A stretch of DNA of 64,000 nucleotides from NCBI GenBank assembly GCA_963383645.1, contig OY726565.1, positions 38,050,124 through 38,114,123 on the forward strand, given 5' to 3'. This document shows positions 10,588-22,375 of the stretch, piece after piece. The stretch comes from Muscardinus avellanarius (taxonomy: Eukaryota > Chordata > Mammalia > Rodentia > Gliridae). A model generated the notes under the pieces. The model had not been told where the DNA came from. It searched no databases and saw nothing but the letters and a program-made list of their open reading frames with translations. Within the stretch, counting starts at the first letter, position 1. Every line of letters begins with the position of its first letter. The translations under genes were made by a program, and so were the position numbers.

Positions 10588-10793
10588 TTTTTGTGGTACT
10601 GGGTGGTGGAACCCAGGGGCTTTCTCCCTCCGGGCAACACCCTCAGTCTTATTTTATAATTTATTTGGAAACAGGGTCTCACTAAGTTGCTGAGATCCTC
10701 ACTAAGTAGCTGAGGCTGGCTTCGAACCTGTGCGATCCTCCTGTCTCTGCCTCCCAAGCGCAGGGATTACAAATGTGCTCTACTGCACCCGGC
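10551..10793 (-). mobile_element. B1-ID dimeric SINE, group II, reversed
   Basis: Long (TTTA)n tail at 10553-10591, then GGTACTGGGTGGTGGAACCC and the reversed left half. Confidence 0.85.
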
Positions 10794-10855
10794 TCAGCAA
10801 AACTCAATTTAAAACATGGCCCAAGGACTTTGGATAGACATTAAAAAAAAAAAAA

Positions 10856-10985
10856 AATTTGGAAGCAGTGTCTCACTAAGTTGCAGAAGGCTTCACTAAG
10901 TTGCTGAGGCTGGCTTCAAACCTACGATCCTTCTGTCTTTGCCTCCCAAATACTGGGATTACAAATGTGCACTGCCATGCGTGCT
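10856..10985 (-). mobile_element. B1-ID SINE fragment: left half only
   Basis: Reversed left half from TTTGGAAGCAGTGTCTCAC to CACTGCCATGCG. The ID half is absent. Confidence 0.72.
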
Positions 10986-11195
10986 TTTTTTTTTCCTCTC
11001 CAAAGATGATATATAAATGGCCAACAAACAAATGAAATGTCCTAGGTTATAATGCAAACAAACAAAGAGAAAAACCCAAATGCTGTGTGCATATGTTTCT
11101 ATTGCTCTGAATTGTATTATGATATAAAATTATGGTGTAACAGTAAAAATATATTAAAAACACACACAATGAGATATCAGCTCATACTCATTAGA

Positions 11196-11575
11196 ATGAC
11201 TTAGTGAGGCCCTCAACAACTCAGTGAGATCCTGTTTCAAAATAAAGAATAAAGCCAGGTGTGGTGGCACACGCTTGTAGTCCCCGCGCTTGGGAGGCTG
11301 AGATAGGAGGATCTCACAGGTTCGAAGCCAGCCTCAGCTACTTAGTGAGGCTCTCTCTGCAACTTAGTGAGACCCTGTTTCCAAATAAAAAAATATTTTT
11401 TAAAAAAAGGTCTGGGAGTATAGCCTGGAGGTAGAAAGCCTCTGGGTTCCACCCCCAGTACCACAAAAAAAAAAAAAAAAAAAAAAGAAAAAAAAGAATA
11501 AAAAATAGGGCAGGGGTATAGATTGGAGGTAGAATGACCCTGGGTTCCATCCCCAGGCCTGCAAAACAAAACAAA
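11196..11575 (+). mobile_element. Group I SINE with a group II SINE inside its linker
   Basis: Outer left half (truncated) is 11196-11252 and outer right half about 11496-11575. A full group II dimer at 11253-11495 lies between two AAAGAATAAA copies from the linker. Confidence 0.85.
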
Positions 11576-11576
11576 A

Positions 11577-12134
11577 CAAAACAACAACAAAAAACAAAAC
11601 AGAAGAAGAAAAGTACAGAGTATATCCAGAAAAGGAGGTAGGAGGGAGCCAATTTTTAACAGCAAACAGTTGCCTTAGGTTCAACTAGGACAGAAATATG
11701 AATGATACATATGGGTCTAGTTTATGAAAGAACTTTAATCATATTATTAAGACTTTGGATTTCACTGATAAGGAATTGAATGTCATAGCAATCATAAAAC
11801 ATTTCTTACATGCTAAGTAAATACTAGAAAATACTAACATATTTTTCATAGGCTATAAAATTTTCTGAGCTTCCAGCAGGGAAACTCAAACTTTTTTTTT
11901 TACTATGTAAAATTAATTGGCTCATGGAGAGGTAAGATAGTGAAAATAGGAGGCTGTTATAATTTAGGTGTAAAATAAATTCAGGAGTCATGGATAAAAG
12001 ATAATTCTGAATGATAGGGACATTTGTATACTTGTTAAAACTGTTCCAAAAGTAAATATTTCCAGTAATAAAAGTACAAGCTCACCACTGGGGAGATGAT
12101 GGTGCTAAGAGATAAAATAGTGTTTACAGATTAT
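11577..12134. other. Unassigned intronic sequence
   Basis: AT-rich, with an ACAAAACAAA run at the left from the SINE tail. Otherwise no family or coding signal recognised. Confidence 0.5.
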
Positions 12135-12183
12135 ATTTCTTTTATTTTTAAAAAATTTTTATTGATGCATTATAGTCATACAT

Positions 12184-12378
12184 TTGTGTGTGGGGGGCAC
12201 TGGGGATGGAACCCAGGGGCCTTCTACCTCTGGCCTATACTCCCAGATATATTTTATATTTTTATTTGGAAACAGGGTCCCACTAAGTTGAGATAAGGCT
12301 GGCTTCAAACCTGCATGATCTTCCTGTCTCAGCATCCCAAGTACTGGGATTTCAAGTGTGTGCTACCATGCCAGGTTT
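12184..12378 (-). mobile_element. B1-ID dimeric SINE, group II, reversed, in L1
   Basis: Perfect TAGTCATACAT target duplication cut from the L1 3' UTR. Confidence 0.92.
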
Positions 12379-13253
12379 AGTCATACATCTTAGTGGGGTA
12401 CAAGATGGTGGAGGCATACATGCACACATCACTCAATTAGTTCTTACTAAATTCCCGTCCCATTCCCTTCTTCTCCCTCCTTCTCATGTTTGGCTAAGTG
12501 ATTGACTTTGATGTTTTTAATGTATATCATGAACATTAGAGAATTTCCCTCTTTCCCTTCCCCTCCCATCAGTTACGTTGCCTTATTTACTCATCTATAG
12601 TATCTCTTAGAGTTCATCCTATGACCCATTTTCTCCCTAACTTCTGCATATTAGGCATCTGATTTCTTATTTTTTGTGACTGACTAATCTCACTTAGCAT
12701 AATATTCTCCAATTCCATCCATTTCCCTGTAAATGATATATGTGTTTTTCTTTATGGCTGAGTAAAATTCATTCCATTGTGTATATATCCCATAGTTTTG
12801 TAATCCATTCATCTGTTGATGAGCATCGTGGCTGGTTCCATAGTTTGGCAATTGTGAATTGTGCAGCTATAAATATAGATACACATGCATTAGTTTGGTA
12901 GTTTGGTTTCCATTCTTTTGGGTAGATTCCCAGAAGTGGTATTGCTAGATCATATGGTACGATTGTTCCCATTCTTCTGAGGATCCCCTGTACTGTTTTC
13001 CAAAGTGGTTGCACTAATTTGCAATCCCTCCAACAATGTATTAAGAGTTCTCACTTCTCCATATCCTCCCCAGGATTTTTTGTTGTTTGTGTTTTGAATG
13101 ATTGCCATTCTAGTTGGAGTTACTCAGGGTAGTTTAATTTGCATCTCTCTGATTGCTAATGCTGTTGAGCATTTTTTTCATGCATTTATTGGCCATTTGA
13201 ATTTCTTCTTTCGTGAAGTGTCTATTTAGTTCACTTGCCCATTTTTTGATTGG

Positions 13254-13503
13254 GTTATCTGTCCTTCCTTCCTTCCTTCCTCCTTTCCTTCTTTTTTTTT
13301 TCAGTACTGGGGATGGAACCCAGGGGCATTCTACCGCTGAGCAATACTTCCAGCCCTATTTTTTATTCTTTATTTTGAAACAGGGTCTCACTGAGTTGTA
13401 AAGGGCCTCACTTAAGTAGCTGAGGCTGTCTGTGAACCGCAATCCTCCTGCCTCAGCCTCCCAAATGCTGGGATTACAAGTGTGTGCCACCATGCCCGGC
13501 TTT
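13254..13503 (-). mobile_element. B1-ID dimeric SINE, group I, reversed, in L1
   Basis: A (CCTT)n and T-rich tail at 13262-13301, then the dimer to CCATGCCCGGC. L1 sequence resumes on the other side. Confidence 0.85.
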
Positions 13504-13546
13504 TAGCTGAGTTTCTTGAGATCTTTGTATATTCTAGATATTAGTT

Positions 13547-13765
13547 TATTTATTTGTTATTATTTTTATTATTTAATACTGGAAACTGAACCTAGGAGTA
13601 TTCTACCTCTGAGCTACACCCTCAGCCTTATTTTTAATTCTTTATGAAACAGGGTCTCACTAAGTTGCAGAGGGTCTAAGTAGCTGAGGCTAGCTGCAAA
13701 TCTGCGATCCTTCTATCTCAGCCTCCCAAGTACTGGGATTATAAGTTTGTGCCACCACACCCAAC
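13547..13765 (-). mobile_element. B1-ID dimeric SINE, group I, reversed
   Basis: T-rich tail with TTATTATTT, then AATACTGGAAACTGAACC and the reversed left half ending CCACCACACCCAACT. Confidence 0.82.
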
Positions 13766-14124
13766 TTCCCAACTCTCTTTGAGGCTGGATCTCTAGCAAT
13801 GATGGAGAGAGTTTTGATAAGAGAATGTATGAAATAGTTGTTAGGAAGGTAAATTTACTAAGGAAACATAATGGGTTAAGACAACGATGAGCATCTGTTT
13901 CAGATTTGTGTTTCTCAGTTTAAGCGCAGTCAGTCAGACTGGTAATGTGATTTTTCCAGCAGTGTTCAATTGCTATTTCAGAAACAAAAAACAAACAAAC
14001 AAAAAAACCCAGATAACCTGAGCTTAAGCAGAATAGGGATTTTGCCAGGTAAGTATGATGGAGTAAGGAAGATATATTTCATTCGAATTCTGAGGCAGGG
14101 GGTATGGAAAGCAGTCTCCATGAA
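13766..14124. other. Unassigned intronic sequence
   Basis: No open frame or family recognised. The GATGGAGAGAG-type wording could be old L2, but I cannot support that. Confidence 0.4.
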
Positions 14125-14345
14125 AGTGAAGAGTAGTGGTTAAGCATTAAGGTTCTAAAACCAGACAGGTTGAGTGTAAATCTCTAGCTCTGCTGTATAC
14201 TAGCTGTACATATTTCTGCTCTTTAACTTTATTATCTGAAAATGTGGATACTAGTGATAGCTGTCTCAGGATCAAATGATATAGAGTGAATTAAAATATG
14301 GGAAGCACTTGAATAGTGCCTGGCATTTAGTAAGCACACTATCAG
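14125..14345 (+). mobile_element. MIR element (old mammalian SINE)
   Basis: Matches the MIR order: GTAGTGGTTAAG, the CTAGCTCTGCTGTATACTAGCTG core, TTATCTGAAAATGTGGATA, then GTGCCTGGCATTTAGTAAGC. Confidence 0.8.
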
Positions 14346-14639
14346 GAAAGCAAAGATGCTGCTACTCTCACTTCCAAGGCAGTCTTATCCTTGGAAAATG
14401 ATTAAGTTTAGGAGGTGACAAGACATGTGAAAAAAAAAAAAAAGGCTGAAGATCTCTTGATCATACATCTGGAATTCCCTAGAGACTACTCTTTGAGAGT
14501 TTGAGGTAGCTGGGAGGGTGCGAGAGAGTGTATCAAATTAGAATGTACATAGCATCAGGGTTATACTGGGCTATAACCTGTATTTGTGAAATACCTGGTT
14601 TCTCTTCTATCCGTATTTTAAATGTACCCTACCACACCC

Positions 14640-14790
14640 GGCTTGGTTTGAATTTCATGTGTACCCAGAGAAGCTCATGTGTTAGATTGCAGGCAGGTCC
14701 AGAGACTTGTTATGGTTAGAGTGGGTGGATGTCTGGGGATGTGGCTGGGGAGGAGGAGGTGGACTGAAATGCCATTACTGTCTTTTGGTT
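14640..14790 (+). mobile_element. MaLR-like LTR fragment, copy 1
   Basis: TTGGTTTGAATTTCATGTG, GCTCATGTGTTAGATTGCAGG and GGGGATGTGGCTGG line up with the LTR at 15425. Only the 5' part is preserved. It resembles ERVL-MaLR solo LTRs of rodents. No internal viral genes are present. Confidence 0.5.
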
Positions 14791-14892
14791 ATTACCCATG
14801 ATCTCTTCTGCCTTATTCTTTTTATTAACATTGAATTATAAAGCACAAAGGGCTGGGGAAATCGGCCCACTTTTTAAAAGGAATATCAAATA

Positions 14893-15350
14893 ATTTGTGG
14901 ACATATTTTATTTTATTTTATTTATTTATTTTTTTTTTGTGGTACTGGGGTTCCTGGAAGCCCTTCTACCTCTGGGCTACACTCCCAGACCTATTTTATA
15001 TTTTTGAAACAGGGTCTCTTACGCCAGCACGGCTGGCTTCGAACCTGCGCGATCCTCCTGTCTCCGCCTCCCAAGCGTGGGGATTACAAGCGTGCGCCAC
15101 CATGCCCGGCAATTTTATTTTATTTTTATTTATTTTTGCATTACTGGGATGGAACCCAGGGACATTCTACCTCTGGGCTACACCTCTAGCCCTAGTTTTA
15201 TTCTTTATTTGAAACAGGGTCTCACTGAGTCGCAAAGGGCCTTGCTAAGTAGTTGAGGCTGTTCACAAACCATGATCCTCCTGTCTCAGCCTCTCAAATG
15301 CTGGGATTACAAGCATATGCCACCACGCCTGACTTTGTGGACATATTTTA
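14893..15350 (-). mobile_element. Group I SINE (reversed) with a group III SINE in its tail
   Basis: The outer group I element (about 15111-15333) and the T-rich tail that precedes it are flanked by a perfect duplication TTTGTGGACATATTTTA (14893-14910 and 15334-15350). A reversed group III dimer occupies about 14911-15110, so it landed in the outer copy's tail. Confidence 0.88.
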
Positions 15351-15424
15351 AATCACCACATATTTTCATCAATTTTATTCAACGTAAACTCTAATTCCAC
15401 ATAGGTAATGTTTCTTTATACTTG

Positions 15425-15712
15425 CTATGGTTTGGACTTACAATTTACCCTAAAGAAGGTCATGTATTAGTATAGGCAGGATTCAGAGGCATGTCATGGA
15501 TAGAGAGGGTAGATATGGCTGGGGACTGTATCTGTTCGTGATCACCTATTCTTGTTCTCCACTTCCTGGCCATACTCCAAGCCTTTCTGTCCCTAGAGCC
15601 CACTAGCCTTGGATTGATCTCTGATATCATGAGCCCTTAAATAAACCTTTCTTTCTCTAAGTTGTGCTTATCAGGTGTTTTGGTCACAATGACAAAAAGA
15701 GCTAACTAGATG
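15425..15712 (+). mobile_element. MaLR-like LTR, copy 2 (solo)
   Basis: Starts near GCTATGGTTTGGACTTAC. It carries an AATAAA signal near 15638 (TTAAATAAACCTTTC) and ends GTTTTGGTCACAATGACAAA..AGCTAACTA, a typical end of rodent MaLR (MT/ORR1-type) LTRs. There is no second LTR or internal region with coding potential, so it looks like a solo LTR. Confidence 0.6.
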
Positions 15713-15716
15713 CCAC

Positions 15717-15718
<2 letters not shown>

Positions 15719-15761
<43 letters not shown>

Positions 15762-15960
15762 TTGGGATACTGGGGATAGAACCCAGGGGCATTCTACCTT
15801 CAAACTACACCCCCAGCCCTATTTTTAATTCTTTGTTTTGAAACAGGGTCTCACTGAGTTGCAAAGGCCTCACTAAGTAGCTGAAGCTGTCCTAGAACTG
15901 CATCTTCCAGTCTTAGCCTCCCAAGTGCTGGGATTACAAGCATGCGCCACTATGCCAGGC
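15719..15960 (-). mobile_element. B1-ID dimeric SINE, group I, with (TTA)n tail
   Basis: About 15 TTA units (15719-15762) replace the tail, followed by GGGATACTGGGGATAGAACC. TGCCACTTTATT flanks both ends. Confidence 0.9.
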
Positions 15961-16010
15961 TTGCCACTTTATTGTTTAATAACATAAAATGGCCTTTAAA
16001 ATAGTCATCC

Positions 16011-16241
16011 GCTGGGCGTGGTGGCTCACGCTTGTAATCCCCACGCTTGGGAGGCAGAGACAGGAGGATCGTGCAGGTTCGAAGCCAGCCGTGCGCGCTG
16101 GCTTAGGAAACCCTGTTTCCAAAAAAAAAAATTTAAATAGGTCTGGGAGTGTAGCCCAGAGGTAGAAGGGCTTCCAGGAACCCCAGTGCCACCAAAAAAA
16201 TAAAAAAAAAAATAAAAATAAAAATAAAAATAAATAAATTA
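16011..16241 (+). mobile_element. B1-ID dimeric SINE, group III
   Basis: GAAGCCAGCCGTGCGCGCTGGCTTAGG and GGGCTTCCAGGAACCCC mark group III (quoted in parts). Tail is AAATAA-rich; AAATAGTCATCC flanks both ends. Confidence 0.9.
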
Positions 16242-16343
16242 AATAGTCATCCTCCCACCCTCATCCCCCTAATGTTCTTGAGGTTTCTAATCTAACCAGT
16301 CTTTTTCATATTTCAGTTTCAAAACAATAGTAGAATATATATA

Positions 16344-16407
16344 TATATAATTAAATTTTTATCAATAAGTGTGACCAGAAATAATTTCTAAATTGAAGTG
16401 CCAGAAT
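16344..16407. other. Short AT-rich gap between SINEs
   Basis: A small (TA)n run at 16336-16348, then unassigned bases. Confidence 0.5.
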
Positions 16408-16596
16408 TTTTTTTTCTTTTTTTTTTTTTTTTGCTGTACTGGGGATGGAGCCCAGGGGCATTTTACTTCCAAGTTATAGCTTCAGCCCTGTTTTTAATTT
16501 TTTATTATGAAATAAGGTCTCACTAAGTAGCTGAGGTTCTCCATGAACTGCCCCTCCTGTTTCAGCCTTTCAAGCTTGTGCCACCACACCCAGTTA
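16407..16596 (-). mobile_element. B1-ID dimeric SINE, group I, reversed, shortened
   Basis: T-rich tail, GCTGTACTGGGGATGGAGCCC. Deletions in the left half bring it to about 190 bases. Confidence 0.82.
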
Positions 16597-16609
16597 GAAA
16601 ATTTCTTTA

Positions 16610-16835
16610 TAATTTAATTTAATTAATTTATTTTTTGCAGGTTTGGGGATGGAACCCAGGGACATTTGACCTCCAAGCTACACCCTCTGCCCAATTTTTT
16701 ATTCTTTATTTTGAAACAGGGTCTCACTGAGTTGCAGAGAGCCTCACTAAGTAGCTGAGGCTGTCCACGAACTGTGATCCTCGGGTCTCAGCTTCCTGAA
16801 TGCTGGGATTACAAGTGTGTGCCACCACACCTGGT
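16610..16835 (-). mobile_element. B1-ID dimeric SINE, group I, reversed
   Basis: Flanked by AGAAAATTTCTTT on both sides. Confidence 0.9.
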
Positions 16836-16980
16836 AGAAAATTTCTTTTTTAGATCCCTAAATTTTTTCAGCCATTTACCAGTTTCTAGGAAGAAATACA
16901 CATGTAGTTAATTTTGAGGCTTTCTTTGAATACTTTCATTTCCACGGGTATTAGCTGACCAGAATTTTTCCCAATTCTTT

Positions 16981-17204
16981 TGTGTGTGTGTGTATGTGTA
17001 TGTGTGTTGCTGGGGATTAAACCCAGGGGCTTTCTACCTCCGGGTTATACTCCTAGACCTATATTATATTTTATTTGGAAACAGGGTCTCACTAAGTTGC
17101 TGAGAGCCTCACTAAGTAGCTGAGGCTGGCTTCAAACCTACGTGATTCTCCTGTCTCAGCCTCCCAAGCGCGGGGATTACAAGCATGCGCCACCATGCTG
17201 GGCA
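16981..17204 (-). mobile_element. B1-ID dimeric SINE, group II, reversed
   Basis: Tail converted to a GTGTGT/GTATGT run. Flanked by copies of TT(C/A)CCAATTCT. It ends only about 110 bases before the exon with the DOP1A start codon. Confidence 0.88.
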
Positions 17205-17314
17205 ATTTTTACCAATTCTAACTTAAGAAACATTTTAAAGTTATATTGGTAGTAAAACTGTATGAACCCATTGCAGTAATTTGCTCTGTGATATTGGTTG
17301 CTCCTCTTTTGTAG

Positions 17315-17367
17315 GTAATGATTTTGCATGACTTTGGAACTGGTCTCTAGTGGGACACTGTGGGAGG
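17315..17367 (+). promoter_or_regulatory. DOP1A: 5' UTR part of the first coding exon, with two upstream ATGs
   Basis: A good acceptor (TGCTCCTCTTTTGTAG) ends at 17314. The 53 transcribed bases before the start codon hold an ATG at 17318 that opens a 10-codon frame closed by TAG at 17348-17350. A second ATG at 17328 opens a 23-codon frame that runs past the main start and stops at 17397-17399 in another frame. The main ATG has A at -3; the 17328 ATG has T at -3 (weak). Whether both are in the mature mRNA depends on the true exon start. Confidence 0.65.
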
Positions 17368-17505
17368 ATGAACACAGAAGAGGTGGAGTTATTGAGTGAC
17401 TCTAAATATAGAAACTATGTAGCTGCAATTGACAAAGCATTAAAGAATTTTGAATACTCCAGTGAATGGGCAGATTTGATATCAGCACTTGGAAAACTTA
17501 ACAAG
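17368..17505 (+). CDS. DOP1A: DOP1A coding exon 1 (residues 1-46)
   Basis: Starts at ATG in GGAGGATGA. An in-frame GTG at 17350 is not needed because the residues from 17368 match the DOP1A N-terminus exactly in style ([18 protein letters not shown]). The donor AACAAG|GTATGT leaves phase 0. Confidence 0.95.
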
Positions 17506-19570
17506 GTATGTTGTCTTAACCATTTCCTAAAAGGAACAAAAATCAGAAATCTCTGTTTATACTTTATTGGATTTCTTTAAATTTTGAAATAAGAATCTAG
17601 AAGCATAATTAAACTTTAGATTTTTCTTTTTCTTTTTTTTTTTTTTTTGCTGTACTGCGGATTGAACCCAGGGGCATTCTACCTCTGAGAGACACGCCCA
17701 GCCCTATTTTTTATTCTTTATTTTGAAAAAGGGTCTCACCGAGTTGCACAGGGTCTTACTAAGTAGTAGCTGAGGCTGTCCTAGAACCGCGATCCTCCTG
17801 ACTCAGCCTCCCAAATGCTGGGATTACAAGTGTGCGCCACCACACCCGGCCTTAGATTTTTTGTTTGTTTGTTTATTTGTTTGTTTGCAGTACTGAGGAT
17901 GGAACCCAGGGACATTCTAACTCCGAGATACACCCTCAGCCCTATTTTTTATTCTTTATTTTGAAACAGGGTCTCATTGAGTTACAAAGGGCTTCACTAA
18001 GAGCTGAAGCTGGCTGTGAACTGTGATCCTCTGGTCTCAGCCTCCCAAATGCTGGGATTGCAAGTATGGGCCACCATGCCTGCCTGGCTAATATTATTTT
18101 TGAGAGTACTGTTTTTCATTAGTTGTGTGCATATGTAGTTAGGTGTGCTGTTAACACTTTAGAAGTTCTAATTAAAAGGAACAACTGCTTGAAAAATATC
18201 GCTATTGTCATTATTACCTATGGAAACACAGGACAGAGAAGCAAAGATGCTAAGCACGAAGACCAATATATTTTTATAACTGAGCATCAGATATGGTTCT
18301 GGAGTTTTTGGAACCAGAAGTAAAGACTGCAAATGGAAAACCATAACTGCTGTATCCTTTCCAAATGATAAGCACATAGCAGCAAGGAAATATTTTATAT
18401 CCAAGCAACCTCAATTATCAATCAGTACTTTTTACAAAGGTGATTCTACATACAGTCACTTAGACCTGGGAGCTTGGTTTTGAATGATCCTTCTTCATAT
18501 GTCTGGTTTTATCCACGATTACCACAGTAGCATCACTGATTAACTCTTACCTTTTCATTTTAACACTGTTCTTGTTTTTTAGATCAAATTTTTCTTACTT
18601 CACGCCCATCATTTTGAGATTGTTAGCATTTATTGACTAAGAATGTTTTTAAATATTAAAAGGGCTAGGTAGAAAAGGAATGCTCTCATGATAAACTATT
18701 TTAACATCAGACAGTTTAGAATACAGTTATTAGGAAAATAATTTGTCTTAAAATATATAGTGAGGACACTAGATTTCAACCTGTTACTCATTACAGATAA
18801 TCACCTTGTTATCTTAAAAGCTTTCACATTCAGTCTGCCAAGAATGTATCTTAAAATTAGATATACAAGTTTGTTTGTTTGTTTGTTTCTTTTTTTTGTG
18901 GTACTGGGGTGGAACCCAGGGGCTTTCTACTTCCAGACTATACTCCCAGACTTTATTTATACTTTATACTTTATTTGGAAACAGGGTCTCACTAAGTTGC
19001 TGAGAGCCTCTCTAAGTAGCTGAGGCTGGCTTGGAACCTGTGCGATTCTCCTGTCTCAGCCTCCCAAGCGCAGGGATTACAAGGGTACACCACCACACCC
19101 GGCTCGACAAGTTTCTGTTTGACATGTTTGCTTCTAACATTTATCATTTCTTAATTTCTTTAAACATCCACAAAAAATTGCATATAAAATATAAATTTGC
19201 TTAAAAGTAGTTGGTTTTTTATTTTCTGAAGTGCTCTGAAAAATCTTTTTATTGGGAACTATATTTAAAAACAATTTATTATAGAAATTAGTTTGTCTAT
19301 TTAGGTACATAAGTAGCTTTTATGGGTTAATCAATATTCATGAAACAAATTTCACTGTATCAAGATAACACAAAGTAAGATATCCAAGTCATTGATGAAA
19401 CATACCTAAAATCAAGGTGGAACAAGGCAAGAGACACACACAGATACACATACACACACTTGTTGAAGACAGCCTAAATGTGCATTTTATTTTATTTTAT
19501 TTTTCAGTACTGGTGATAGAACCCAGGGCATTCTACCTCTGAGCTATACCCCAGCCCTATTCTATCTTAT

Positions 19571-19628
<58 letters not shown>

Positions 19629-22335
19629 TTCCTTCCTTCCTTCCTTCCTTCCTTCCTTCCTTCTCTTCTCTTCTCTTCTTTTCTTTTCTTTTCTTTTCTT
19701 TTTGTGGTACTGGGGTTCCTGGAACCCTTCTACCTCCGGGGTACACTCCTAGACCTATTTTTATATTTTTATTTGGAAACAGGGTCTCTTAAGCCAGTGA
19801 GGCTGGCTTTGAACCTGCACAATCCTCCTGTTTCCGCCTCCCAAGCACGGGGATTACTAGTGTGCGCCACCATGCCCAGCTTTTATTTTTTCTTTTTGAA
19901 ACAGGGTCTCACTAAGTTGCAGAGGGCCTCACTAAATAGTTGAGGGTGTTTGCGAACCGCGTCCTCTGGTCTCAGCCTCCTAAATGCTGGGATTACAAGC
20001 GTGCACCAACACATCCGGCACTAAATCTGTATTTTAGTCCAAATTTAATGAATTTGGAGATCTGTTGCTGATTTTTCCATTGTACTGCCTTTAGCAGTCA
20101 TTTTATATATTTCAACCTCAGTATTTTCTGTGGTAAAAAAGAACTTTGTACATTTTAAAATAAATTTTAGTGTTAGCATATTATTTTCATTCATTATGAG
20201 TCTTCATTTTATGACATTTTATCAGTAATTTATTATATTGTAATACTAAAGGATTGCATCTATAAGATTTCTTTTGTTAGTAAATAACTAACCTTGGATC
20301 TTCTTACAGAAATCTTTCCTTGACCATTATCTCTAAAGAAATGTTGTGGTTGAATAAGTAAAAAAGCTGGGTGTGATGGCATATGCTTGTAATCCCAGTA
20401 CTTAGCAGGCTGAGACAGAAGGATCCAGGTTCCTGGCCAGCCTCAGCTACTTAGGCTCTTCACAACTAAGTGAGACCTTGTACCAAAGTAAAGAATAAAA
20501 ATAGGGCTGGGAATGTTGCTCAGAGGTAGAATGCCCCTGGGTTCAATCTCCAGTTCCACACACACACAAAAATTGTTTCATTCAATTGGGAAATTAAGTT
20601 TTTAGAAACAAATGGGCAGTTATAATCTTAGGTAGATTTTCTTATAAGCAATAGATATACTTGCTATACACTAAAGCAGTGGCTATCCCCTCTTCCAACA
20701 AACTATTCAAGGTGTCGTAAGATTTTCTTTGTGTATTTCAAGCTGGGCGTGGTGGCACACGTTTGTAATCCCAGCATTCGGGAGACTGAGACAGGAGGAT
20801 CATGGTTCACGGACAGCCTTAGCTATTTAGTGAAGTCCTCCACAACTTAGTGAGACCCTGTTTCAAAATAAAGAATAAAAATAGAGCGAGGGGTGTAGCT
20901 TGGAGGTAGAATGCCCCTGGGTTCTATCCCCAGTACCACAAAAACAAAACAAACAGCATATCAAAAAGTAGATTAAATAAATGCTGATTCATGACATTCT
21001 AGCTATTTGTTCTTATGTCAGATATTAAAGATTTGCAAAAATCTAAAATAGAGCCACTCAATTCGTTTTGGAAAATATTTTTCATTAAAAATATATTTCT
21101 GTTAACATGTAATGGGTATAATTTTAAAACAAATTAATATTTTAATTACAAATAAGAAATACAAAACCAAAAATGTATAAAAATGTGATTATTTTTATAA
21201 TACTATGCTAGAAAATGAAAATGAAATGTTTTTCTCAAATGTAATAAATGTTTTGTTAAAGGTTTTACAAAATAATGCAAAGTACCAGGTAGTACCAAAA
21301 AAGCTGACCATAGGCAAACGCCTAGCTCAATGTCTACATCCAGCATTACCAGGTGGAGTTCATCGGAAGGCACTTGAAACATATGAAATTATCTTCAAAA
21401 TCATTGGACCTAAGCGACTTGCCAAAGATCTTTTTTTATATAGGTAAGAATAATTTTTATTATCTGCTTACATACAATATAAATATGTTGCTAAACTATT
21501 TTATGCTTTCTGCACTAAAAACTAAAAATTTACAGCTCTTAATGATTAAAAGGTTTTGAGCCAGGCATGGTAGCACACGCTTGTAATCCCTGCACTTAGA
21601 AGGCTGAGACCAAAGGATGGCAGGTATATGGGCAGCCTCAGAAACTTAGCAAGGCCCTCCACAACTTAGAAAGATCCTGTTTCAGACTAAAAAATAAAAT
21701 AGGACTGGGGGAGTAGCTCAGAGGTAGAATATCCCTGGGTTCAATCTCCAGTATCATAAAAAAGATTTTGATATTGATCTTAATTATTTGAGGTAATTTA
21801 GAAATATTTAGAATGTTCTTTAAGATATTTTTTATGAAAAGATATTATTCAAAATTGTTGAGACTAGCTGGGCGTGGTGGTGCACACTTGTAATCCCAGC
21901 ATTTGGGAGGCTAAGACAGGAGGATTGTGGTTTGCGGACAGCCTCAGCTATTTAGTGAGGCTCTTTGCAACTCAGTGATACAGTGCTTCAAAATAAAGAA
22001 TAAAAATAGCGCTGGGGAGTGTACCTCAGAGGTCGAATACCCCTGGGTTCCATCCCCATTACTGAAAAAAAAAATTGTTGAGACTATAGTACAACTTACT
22101 TTTTTAAACTTGAAAGCTATCCTAAGAAGTTTTCAAAATTATTGACCATTCTTAAAATAATCTTTTCCCTTGGCTTCTGTGAAACCACTTCATCTTGTTT
22201 GGGTACTCTTTTCTTTCTTCTTCTTCTTCTTCTTCTTCTTCTTCTTCTTCTTCTTCTTCTTCTTCTTCTTCTTTTTTTTTTTTGTGGTACTGGGGATGGA
22301 ATCCAGGGACATTCTACCTCTGAGCTAAACCTCCA

Positions 22336-22375
<40 letters not shown>

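Larger units (their letters stand above)
9535..11195 (+). mobile_element. Degraded L1 ORF2 segment, split by SINEs
   Basis: Blocks at 9540-9616, 10056-10550, 10794-10855 and 10988-11195 match the L1 ORF2 3' half in order on the + strand. Landmarks are the AGACAGACATATAGATCAGTG region, CAGCCTCTTCAATGAATAAT, AAAATAGACAAATGGGACC and ATGAGATATCAGCTCA. Frames are broken by stops and gaps. SINEs at 9617-10055, 10551-10793, 10856-10985 and from 11196 interrupt it. Confidence 0.75.
12135..13546 (-). mobile_element. L1 3' end: ORF2 C-terminal part plus 3' UTR, split by two SINEs
   Basis: The A-rich 3' end is at about 12140 (minus orientation). The 3' UTR and the last part of ORF2 follow to about 13253, and the element continues at 13504-13546 (GAGATCTTTGTATATTCTAG). 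A conceptual minus-strand frame at 12769-13014 keeps L1 ORF2 features such as GIYPKEWKPNYQ and [20 protein letters not shown], with stops beyond, so it is inactive. SINEs sit at 12184-12378 and about 13254-13503. Confidence 0.88.

Noticed and set aside
12769..13014. 81-residue minus-strand frame as a host gene
   Set aside because: It is L1 ORF2 sequence in a broken, SINE-interrupted element.
1..17314. DOP1A promoter or CpG island
   Set aside because: The only GC-rich stretch is the minisatellite at 5350-5932, which is part of a retroelement. I see no CpG-dense promoter-like region.
17350..17367. In-frame GTG at 17350 as the DOP1A start
   Set aside because: The residues from the ATG at 17368 match the known N-terminus, and a GTG start would be exceptional in a mammalian gene.
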